A stretch of DNA of 64,000 nucleotides, from NCBI RefSeq assembly GCF_011751075.1, contig NZ_JAALLN010000001.1, positions 471,113 through 535,112 on the forward strand, read 5' to 3'. This document shows positions 57,587-64,000 of this stretch, in pieces. The notes beneath the pieces were generated by a model that saw only the letters and a program-made list of their open reading frames with translations, had not been told where the DNA came from and searched no databases. Within the stretch, counting starts at the first letter, position 1. Each line of letters begins with the position of its first letter. The stretch is from Flavobacterium poyangense (GTDB lineage Bacteria; Bacteroidota; Bacteroidia; Flavobacteriales; Flavobacteriaceae). The translations under genes were made by a program, and so were the position numbers.

Positions 57587-60500
57587 TTATTCTTCTAATC
57601 GAAGATCTAGTCCCAGACCTTTCAATTCGTGCATTAATACGTTGAATGATTCCGGTAAACCTGGTTCCGGCATAGTCTCTCCCTTAACGATAGCTTCGTA
57701 AGTTTTAGCTCTACCAATAACGTCATCAGATTTAACCGTTAAGATTTCTCTAAGAGTACTTGATGCTCCATAAGCCTCAAGTGCCCAAACCTCCATCTCT
57801 CCAAAACGCTGACCTCCGAATTGCGCTTTACCTCCAAGAGGTTGTTGCGTAATCAATGAGTATGGTCCGATAGAACGTGCGTGCATCTTATCATCAACCA
57901 TGTGTCCTAATTTAAGCATGTAAATTACACCCACAGTCGCTTTTTGTGCAAAACGCTCTCCAGTACCACCATCATAAAGGTGCGTATGTCCGAAACGTGG
58001 TACTCCCGCCTCATCAGTCAAAGCATTAATTTGATCAAGAGAAGCACCGTCAAAAATTGGAGTAGCAAATTTTCTACCCAAGTTCATACCGGCCCATCCA
58101 AGAACAGTTTCATAAATCTGACCAATGTTCATACGTGAAGGTACCCCAAGTGGATTCAATACGATATCTACCGGTGTTCCGTCTTCAAGGAAAGGCATAT
58201 CTTCATGACGAACGATTCTTGCAACAATACCTTTGTTACCGTGACGTCCTGCCATCTTATCCCCAACTTTCAATTTACGTTTTTTAGCAATGTAAATCTT
58301 AGCTAATTTCAAGATTCCAGATGGTAATTCATCTCCAACTGTAATAGTGAATTTTTCTCTTCTTAAAGATCCTTGTAAGTCGTTTAACTTAATTTTATAG
58401 TTATGAATCAAATCATTAACCATTTTATTAGTAGCATCATCAGCAACCCATTGACCTTTGCTTAAGTGAGCAAAATCTTCTACTGCGTAAAGCATTTTTT
58501 GAGTATATTTTTTACCTTTTGGTAAAACTTCTTCACCCAAATCATTCATTACCCCTTGAGATGTTTTTCCGTTAACGATCAGGAATAATTTTTCAACCAA
58601 TCTGTCTTTTAATTCAACAAATTTAGTTTCAAACTCCATTTCTAAAGCGCCTAAAGCATCTTTATCCTGAGTACGTTTACGTTTATCTTTTACGGCTCTT
58701 GCAAATAATTTTTTGTCAAGAACTACACCATGTAAAGATGGAGAAGCTTTTAATGAAGCATCTTTTACATCTCCCGCTTTATCCCCGAAGATTGCACGAA
58801 GCAATTTCTCTTCCGGAGTTGGATCAGATTCTCCTTTTGGTGTAATTTTTCCGATCAAAATGTCGCCAGGTTTAACCTCTGCTCCAATTCTGATCATACC
58901 GTTTTCATCTAAATCTTTAGTAGCTTCTTCAGAAACGTTAGGAATATCGTTTGTTAACTCTTCATTTCCTAACTTCGTATCTCTAACCTCTAATGAATAA
59001 TCATCAACGTGGATAGAAGTAAAAATATCATCACGAACTACTTTTTCAGAAATTACAATCGCATCCTCAAAGTTATACCCTTTCCATGGCATGAACGCAA
59101 CTTTTAAGTTTCTACCTAAAGCTAATTCACCATTTTGAGTAGCATATCCTTCTGATAATACCTGTCCAAGTGCTACTCTGTCTCCTTTTCTTACGATTGG
59201 TTTCAGGTTAATACTTGTACCTTGATTGGTTTTTCTAAATTTAATTAAGTTATACGTTTTCTCATCAGCATCAAAACTTACCATTCTTTCATCTTCAGTA
59301 CGGTCGTATTTGATAGTAATGATGTTAGCATCTACGTATTCTACAGTTCCATCTCCCTCAGCATTAATCAATACTCTTGAATCTGAAGCTACCTGACGCT
59401 CTAAACCTGTACCAACAATTGGTGCTTCCGGACGGATCAAAGGAACCGCCTGACGCATCATGTTAGATCCCATCAACGCACGGTTCGCATCATCATGTTC
59501 CAAGAAAGGAATCAATGAAGCAGAAATCGAAGCAATCTGGTTAGGAGCAACGTCTGTATAATGAACTGAAGATGGCTCAACAACCGGGAAGTCACCCTCC
59601 TCACGAGCAATAACATTGCTTGCTGTAATTTTACCTGTAGCATCCATTTCAATGTTTGCCTGAGCAATCATTTTTCCTTCTTCTTCTTCAGCACTCAAAT
59701 AAATTGGAGTACTATCTAAATCAACTACACCTTCAGTAACTTTACGGTAAGGAGTTTCGATGAAACCCATTCCGTTAACTTTTGCATAAACACCAAGAGA
59801 AGAGATCAAACCAATGTTTGGTCCCTCAGGAGTTTCAATCGGACATAAACGACCATAGTGTGTGTAGTGAACGTCACGAACCTCGAAACCGGCTCTCTCT
59901 CTCGAAAGTCCACCTGGTCCAAGTGCAGATAATCTTCTTTTGTGTGTAATCTCAGCTAGTGGATTCGTTTGATCCATAAATTGAGACAACTGGTTTGTTC
60001 CAAAGAAAGAGTTGATAACCGATGATAATGTTTTAGCATTGATCAAATCGATTGGTGTAAACACCTCGTTATCTCTAACGTTCATACGCTCTCTAATAGT
60101 TCTAGCCATACGTGCTAAACCTACACCGAATTGTTGAGACAATTGTTCTCCAACTGTTCTAACACGACGGTTAGATAAGTGATCAATATCGTCAATCTCT
60201 GCTTTAGAGTTGATCAATTCGATCAAATATTTTACGATTGTAATGATATCCTCTTTAGTAAGCACTTGCTTATCCATAGGGATATCTAAATCTAACTTTT
60301 TGTTCATTCTGTAACGACCTACTTCACCTAAGTTGTAACGTTGGTCAGAGAAGAACAATTTATCTATAATACCACGAGCCGTTTCCTCATCAGGCGGTTC
60401 AGCGTTACGCAACTGACGGTAAATGTGCTCAACAGCTTCTTTTTCAGAGTTTGTTGGATCTTTTTGTAACGTGTTGTGGATAATAGCATAGTCAGCCTGA

Positions 60501-61402
60501 TTGTTATCCTCTTTGTGTAACAAAATAGATTTAACGTTAGAATCAATGATCTCTTCCACATTATCTTTGTCGATAATAGTATCACGATCAAGGATGATTT
60601 CGTTACGTTCGATAGAAACTACCTCACCGGTATCTTCATCAACGAAATCCTCATGCCATGTATTCAATACACGTGCAGCAAGTCTTCTTCCAATATACTT
60701 TTTGATACCTGTTTTAGAAACTTTAATTTCTTCAGCAAGGTCGAAAATCTCAAGGATATCCTTATCTCTTTCGAATCCGATTGCACGGAATAAAGTAGTT
60801 ACCGGTAATTTTTTCTTTCTATCGATATACGCATACATTACGCTGTTGATATCGGTAGAAAATTCTATCCAAGATCCTTTAAAAGGAATTACTCTGGCAG
60901 AATATAATTTTGTTCCATTAGCATGGAATGATTGTCCAAAGAAAACCCCAGGAGAACGGTGTAGCTGAGATACTACTACACGCTCAGCACCATTAATTAC
61001 AAAGGTACCACTTGGTGTCATGTAAGGAATTGTTCCAAGATAAACATCTTGTACAATAGTTTCAAAATCTTCGTGTTCCGGATCTGTACAGTATAGTTTT
61101 AACCTGGCTTTTAAAGGCACACTATACGTAAGTCCTCTCTCTATACATTCTTGAATTGTATAACGTGGCGGGTCTACAAAATAATCCAGGAACTCCAATA
61201 CAAAGTTATTTCTTGTATCTGTAATTGGAAAGTTTTCCATGAAGGTGTTGTATAACCCTTCGTTGCCTCTTTCGTCAGATTTCGTTTCCAATTGGAAGAA
61301 ATCTTTAAAAGATTTAACCTGTACATCTAGAAAATCCGGATAGTCAGGAATATTTTTTGTAGAGGCAAAATTCAATCTTTCAGTCTGATTTGTTATCATC
61401 AA
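57587..61402 (-). CDS. rpoB: DNA-directed RNA polymerase subunit beta
   Basis: 1271 residues (1270 if the second of two tandem ATG codons, at 61399, is used). The rifampicin pocket reads [20 protein letters not shown], with the residues usually mutated in resistance (Asp, His, Arg, Ser) all wild-type. The C-terminal [30 protein letters not shown] and [20 protein letters not shown] segments are complete. It follows rplL after 261 bases that contain a hairpin, and precedes rpoC. Confidence 0.98.
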   Translation of the reverse strand: MMITNQTERLNFASTKNIPDYPDFLDVQVKSFKDFFQLETKSDERGNEGLYNTFMENFPITDTRNNFVLEFLDYFVDPPRYTIQECIERGLTYSVPLKARLKLYCTDPEHEDFETIVQDVYLGTIPYMTPSGTFVINGAERVVVSQLHRSPGVFFGQSFHANGTKLYSARVIPFKGSWIEFSTDINSVMYAYIDRKKKLPVTTLFRAIGFERDKDILEIFDLAEEIKVSKTGIKKYIGRRLAARVLNTWHEDFVDEDTGEVVSIERNEIILDRDTIIDKDNVEEIIDSNVKSILLHKEDNNQADYAIIHNTLQKDPTNSEKEAVEHIYRQLRNAEPPDEETARGIIDKLFFSDQRYNLGEVGRYRMNKKLDLDIPMDKQVLTKEDIITIVKYLIELINSKAEIDDIDHLSNRRVRTVGEQLSQQFGVGLARMARTIRERMNVRDNEVFTPIDLINAKTLSSVINSFFGTNQLSQFMDQTNPLAEITHKRRLSALGPGGLSRERAGFEVRDVHYTHYGRLCPIETPEGPNIGLISSLGVYAKVNGMGFIETPYRKVTEGVVDLDSTPIYLSAEEEEGKMIAQANIEMDATGKITASNVIAREEGDFPVVEPSSVHYTDVAPNQIASISASLIPFLEHDDANRALMGSNMMRQAVPLIRPEAPIVGTGLERQVASDSRVLINAEGDGTVEYVDANIITIKYDRTEDERMVSFDADEKTYNLIKFRKTNQGTSINLKPIVRKGDRVALGQVLSEGYATQNGELALGRNLKVAFMPWKGYNFEDAIVISEKVVRDDIFTSIHVDDYSLEVRDTKLGNEELTNDIPNVSEEATKDLDENGMIRIGAEVKPGDILIGKITPKGESDPTPEEKLLRAIFGDKAGDVKDASLKASPSLHGVVLDKKLFARAVKDKRKRTQDKDALGALEMEFETKFVELKDRLVEKLFLIVNGKTSQGVMNDLGEEVLPKGKKYTQKMLYAVEDFAHLSKGQWVADDATNKMVNDLIHNYKIKLNDLQGSLRREKFTITVGDELPSGILKLAKIYIAKKRKLKVGDKMAGRHGNKGIVARIVRHEDMPFLEDGTPVDIVLNPLGVPSRMNIGQIYETVLGWAGMNLGRKFATPIFDGASLDQINALTDEAGVPRFGHTHLYDGGTGERFAQKATVGVIYMLKLGHMVDDKMHARSIGPYSLITQQPLGGKAQFGGQRFGEMEVWALEAYGASSTLREILTVKSDDVIGRAKTYEAIVKGETMPEPGLPESFNVLMHELKGLGLDLRLEE

Positions 61403-61604
61403 TGAACAAAATTTTGATTAAAAAAAAGTAGTTTTTTGTGTAAAACACACTGTTTAATGTATACTTTCTTATTGTAATCAACACATCTTTAAAAATAAAC
61501 CAACAGAATGCGGTTGCATTTTTTTTCTTCGTATTGATCAAAAACTTTTTCGTATTTTAAACTATTTGATAATAAAACTTGATATATTTTATTATACGAA
61601 AAAT

Positions 61605-61641
61605 GGTTTAGGCCTTTGAGTTTTGACTCAAGACCTAAACC
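61605..61641 (-). terminator. Hairpin between rplL and rpoB, possible attenuator
   Basis: GGTTTAGG (61605-61612) pairs with CCTAAACC (61634-61641), extended by CTTTGAG/CTCAAG with one bulge. On the minus strand it is followed by ATTTTTC. It lies 22 bases after the rplL stop and may partly end transcription, as the rplL-rpoB attenuator does in E. coli. Confidence 0.65.
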
Positions 61642-61663
61642 TAGTTCTTAAAACCGAGTGAAC

Positions 61664-62035
61664 TTATTTAAGTTCAACTACAGCTCCAGCTTCTTCTAAT
61701 GATTTTTTAAGACCTTCAGCCTCTTCTTTAGAAACACCTTCTTTAACGTTACTTGGAGCACCGTCAACTACATCTTTAGCTTCTTTAAGACCTAAACCTG
61801 TAAGTTCTTTAACTAATTTTACAACAGCTAATTTAGAAGCTCCAGCTTCTTTTAATACTACTGTAAATTCAGTTTGTGCTTCTTCAGCAGCACCTTCTCC
61901 ACCACCAGCAGCAACTACAACCGCTGCAGCAGCAGGTTCGATACCATACTCATCTTTTAATATTGTTGCTAATTCGTTAACTTCTTTAACTGTTAGGTTA
62001 ACTAATTGTTCTGCGAATTGTTTCAAATCTGCCAT
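61664..62035 (-). CDS. rplL: 50S ribosomal protein L7/L12
   Basis: A 123-residue stalk protein. The N-terminal dimerisation domain ([22 protein letters not shown]) is followed by a short Ala/Gly/Glu hinge (about 36-55) and the factor-binding C-terminal domain with [27 protein letters not shown]. It recruits translation GTPases to the ribosome. It follows rplJ after a 90-base gap. Confidence 0.98.
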   Translation of the reverse strand: MADLKQFAEQLVNLTVKEVNELATILKDEYGIEPAAAAVVVAAGGGEGAAEEAQTEFTVVLKEAGASKLAVVKLVKELTGLGLKEAKDVVDGAPSNVKEGVSKEEAEGLKKSLEEAGAVVELK

Positions 62036-62125
62036 TTTTTCTATCGTTTAAAATGATTTGTAAAATTATAATTTATTTGTGTGTGCGAATTTTAGGAACA
62101 CAGAAGACAATAACTGTCTTTTGTA

Positions 62126-62632
62126 TTACGCTTCTTCAGTTGCTGCTTCTTCTCCAGCAAATTTGTTTTGAAGAGCTGAAATAATTCTTTGAGCTGGTGA
62201 TTGTAACAATCCGATAAGCTCTCCAAGAAGTTCTTCTTTAGATTTAATAGTTGCTAATGCATCTAATTGATCGTCTCCAATGTAAATTTCAGAATTGATG
62301 TAAGCTCCTTTTAATACAGGTTTAGCTGATTTTTTTCTGAAATCTTTAATTATTTTTCCAGGTGCATTTGCAACATCTGAAATAAAGATAGCGCTGTTAC
62401 CAGTCAATACTGAAGGTAAATCACCATAGTCATTTGCAGAAGCTTCCATTGCTTTTGCAAGCAAAGTGTTTTTTACAACCTCTAATTTTATACCTGCTTT
62501 AAAACAAGCTCTTCTCAAGTTTGAAGTTGTTTCTGCATTTAATCCAGAAATATCAGATACATAAATAATATTTGTACCAGCTAACTGCGCAGTTAAATCT
62601 TCAATCGCGATTGATTTTTCTTCTCTAGTCAT
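62126..62632 (-). CDS. rplJ: 50S ribosomal protein L10
   Basis: A 168-residue protein that anchors the L7/L12 stalk on the ribosome. The start REEKSIAIEDLTAQLAGTNI, the segment TSNLRRACFKAGIKLEVVKNTLLAKAM and the C-terminal helix ARRI-like AQRIISALQNKFAGEEA, which binds L7/L12 dimers, are present. It lies 22 bases after rplA, so an autoregulatory leader before this gene would have to be very short or lie within rplA. Confidence 0.97.
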   Translation of the reverse strand: MTREEKSIAIEDLTAQLAGTNIIYVSDISGLNAETTSNLRRACFKAGIKLEVVKNTLLAKAMEASANDYGDLPSVLTGNSAIFISDVANAPGKIIKDFRKKSAKPVLKGAYINSEIYIGDDQLDALATIKSKEELLGELIGLLQSPAQRIISALQNKFAGEEAATEEA

Positions 62633-62654
62633 ACTAAAAATTATTAACTACCAA

Positions 62655-63344
62655 TTATACTGCTTTAGGGTCCAATGCAATTGCAGGACTCATAGTGCTT
62701 GTAAGGTGAATACCTTTAATATAGGTACCTTTAGCAGCAGTTGGTTTAAGTTTGATTAATGTTTGAATAATTTCGTGTGCATTGTCATAAATTTGCTCAG
62801 CTCCAAAAGAAACTTTACCAATTCCTGCATGTACGATACCAGTTTTGTCAACTTTAAAGTCAATTTTACCAGCTTTAACCTCTGCAACAGCTTTTGCAAC
62901 ATCCATAGTTACAGTACCTGTTTTAGGGTTTGGCATTAAACCTCTAGGTCCTAAAATACGACCTAATGGACCTAATTTACCCATAACAGCCGGTACAGTG
63001 ATGATCACATCAACATCTGTCCAACCATCTTTAATTTTTTGTAAATAATCGTCAAGACCTACATAATCAGCTCCAGCTTCTTTAGCTTCCGCTTCTTTAT
63101 CTGGAGTAACTAATGCTAATACTTTAACGTCTTTACCAGTTCCGTGAGGTAAAGTAACTACACCTCTAACCATTTGATTCGCTTTTCTTGGATCAACACC
63201 CAAACGAACTGCGATATCAACAGACTCATCAAATTTTGCAGAAGCAACAACTTTAATCAATGCAGCAGCATCTTTCAAAGTGTATAGCTTGTTCTTTTCA
63301 ATTTTTGAAGCAGCCTCTTTTTGCTTTTTTGTTAATTTTGCCAT
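62655..63344 (-). CDS. rplA: 50S ribosomal protein L1
   Basis: A 229-residue protein of the mobile L1 stalk. The RNA-binding region includes [20 protein letters not shown] and [12 protein letters not shown]; the conserved [17 protein letters not shown] lies near residue 127. L1 often represses its own rplK-rplA operon by binding the leader; a hairpin before rplK is a candidate site (63812-63840). Confidence 0.98.
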   Translation of the reverse strand: MAKLTKKQKEAASKIEKNKLYTLKDAAALIKVVASAKFDESVDIAVRLGVDPRKANQMVRGVVTLPHGTGKDVKVLALVTPDKEAEAKEAGADYVGLDDYLQKIKDGWTDVDVIITVPAVMGKLGPLGRILGPRGLMPNPKTGTVTMDVAKAVAEVKAGKIDFKVDKTGIVHAGIGKVSFGAEQIYDNAHEIIQTLIKLKPTAAKGTYIKGIHLTSTMSPAIALDPKAV

Positions 63345-63357
63345 TTCTTTCTCTTAA

Positions 63358-63795
63358 TTAAAAAGGAGCATCTCCTGATACAGTTATACCCATAGACCTA
63401 GCAGTTCCAGCAATCATGCTCATTGCAGCTTCGATTGTGAATGCATTTAAGTCTACCATTTTATCTTCAGCAATTGCTTTGATAACGTCCCAAGTAACAC
63501 TAGCTACTTTTTTACGATTTGGTTCACCTGATCCAGACTTTAGCTTTGCAGCTTCCAATAATTGGACAGCAGCTGGAGGAGTTTTTACAACAAAATCAAA
63601 TGATTTGTCTTTATACACAGTAATTTGTACTGGGCATATTTTGCCAGGTTTATCTTGTGTTCTAGCATTGAACTGCTTACAGAACTCCATGATATTAACC
63701 CCAGCAGCTCCTAAAGCAGGTCCAACCGGTGGCGACGGGTTCGCAGCACCTCCCTTAACTTGTAGTTTAACTACCTTACTAATTTCTTTAGCCAT
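63358..63795 (-). CDS. rplK: 50S ribosomal protein L11
   Basis: A 145-residue protein at the GTPase-associated centre. It starts with [20 protein letters not shown] (the thiostrepton-related proline-rich segment) and has the C-terminal RNA-binding end [19 protein letters not shown]. It is 13 bases upstream of rplA, forming a tight pair. Confidence 0.98.
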   Translation of the reverse strand: MAKEISKVVKLQVKGGAANPSPPVGPALGAAGVNIMEFCKQFNARTQDKPGKICPVQITVYKDKSFDFVVKTPPAAVQLLEAAKLKSGSGEPNRKKVASVTWDVIKAIAEDKMVDLNAFTIEAAMSMIAGTARSMGITVSGDAPF

Positions 63796-63811
63796 TTTTT
63801 AAAAAATTTAA

Positions 63812-63840
63812 CACTATAATCATTGGAAGCGATTATAGTG
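63812..63840 (-). promoter_or_regulatory. Hairpin in the rplK leader
   Basis: CACTATAATC (63812-63821) pairs perfectly with GATTATAGTG (63831-63840) around a nine-base loop. It lies 16 bases before the rplK ATG and 22 after the nusG stop, without a T run, so a regulatory role such as an L1-binding site is possible. Confidence 0.45.
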
Positions 63841-63862
63841 GTTATTATAGATGTAACAAAAA

Positions 63863-64000
63863 TTATACTTTTTCAACTTGCATAAAACTCAATTCTAATG
63901 GTGTTTTTCTTCCGAAAATCTTAACCATTACTTCAAGTTTACGCTTTTCTTCGTTTATTTTCTCAACTGTACCGTTAAATCCGTTAAAAGGACCATCGAT
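63863..64000 (-). CDS. nusG: Transcription termination/antitermination protein NusG, C-terminal part
   Basis: The last 45 codons are in the window; the rest lies to the right. The visible end [20 protein letters not shown], then [20 protein letters not shown], is the KOW domain that contacts Rho or ribosomal protein S10. The stop is at 63863-63865. The position before rplK is the standard bacterial order. Confidence 0.96.
   Translation of the reverse strand: MDGPFNGFNGTVEKINEEKRKLEVMVKIFGRKTPLELSFMQVEKV

Noticed and set aside
59900..60000. Possible rifampicin-resistance changes in rpoB
   Set aside because: Residues at the usual resistance positions are the wild-type ones; the few differences from E. 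coli look like normal Bacteroidota variation.
1538..64000. Search for tRNA, tmRNA, RNase P RNA and riboswitches in the gaps
   Set aside because: No cloverleaf with CCA-end or T-loop GGTTCRANTC pattern and no riboswitch core was recognised by eye; a covariance-model scan would be decisive.

Overview
The window looks like the chromosome of a Flavobacterium (Bacteroidota). The evidence is the flavobacterial 16S rRNA and RpoB/RpoC sequences, high A+T content, start codons without Shine-Dalgarno sequences, and promoters of the Bacteroidota type (TTG, about 19 bases, TAnnTTTG). No phage, plasmid, transposase gene, CRISPR array or tRNA gene was seen. Most genes are core or common accessory flavobacterial genes. 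The unusual material lies between genes and in a few gene arrangements.

Layout. 1-2255: a 16S rRNA gene read leftward, with three near-perfect promoters repeated every 122-123 bases in front of it. 2256-8718: a luciferase-like flavin oxidoreductase, a DUF2975 membrane protein with a small Xre regulator, and an ABC ATPase followed by an ABC-2 permease fused to an M1 aminopeptidase. 9033-20972: a potassium (Kdp) island. It holds a sigma-54 response regulator, a small unknown gene, a 28-codon membrane peptide, kdpF, kdpA, kdpB, kdpC, an outer-membrane porin, a KdpD that is only the sensor half, and a separate histidine kinase. Nearly every gap here holds a different inverted or tandem repeat. 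21140-23068: a lipoprotein and an SRPBCC/ArsR/DinB-fold operon with paired operators. 23327-29081: a DNA-damage cassette with a LexA-like repressor divergent from a Y-family polymerase, a DnaE-type polymerase and AlkB.

29243-37918: DUF1810 protein, amino acid permease, Tam-like methyltransferase, alpha/beta hydrolase, an overlapping histidine kinase/response regulator pair, and a LysM-NlpC/P60 cell-wall hydrolase. 38459-43617: two aconitases in tandem, a mitochondrial-type enzyme and AcnB. 44413-46874: a SurA-type peptidyl-prolyl isomerase followed by a MoxR ATPase. 47417-52079: lipoprotein alpha-amylase, release factor 3 and a Bacteroidota-specific secreted protein. 52645-64000: the nusG-rplK-rplA-rplJ-rplL-rpoB-rpoC-DUF3467 cluster read leftward, with nusG cut by the window edge.

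How it fits together. The Kdp island appears to be a self-contained potassium-uptake module in which the usual KdpD/KdpE pair is replaced by three proteins: a KdpD sensor half, a separate kinase and an NtrC-type activator. The damage cassette couples a self-cleaving repressor to two mutagenic polymerases and a direct-repair enzyme. Gaps throughout carry at least seven families of hairpin-forming repeats, several present in three or more copies. These repeat families, the triple rRNA promoter, and the 93-base triplicated leader of the porin gene are the most distinctive features of the window.
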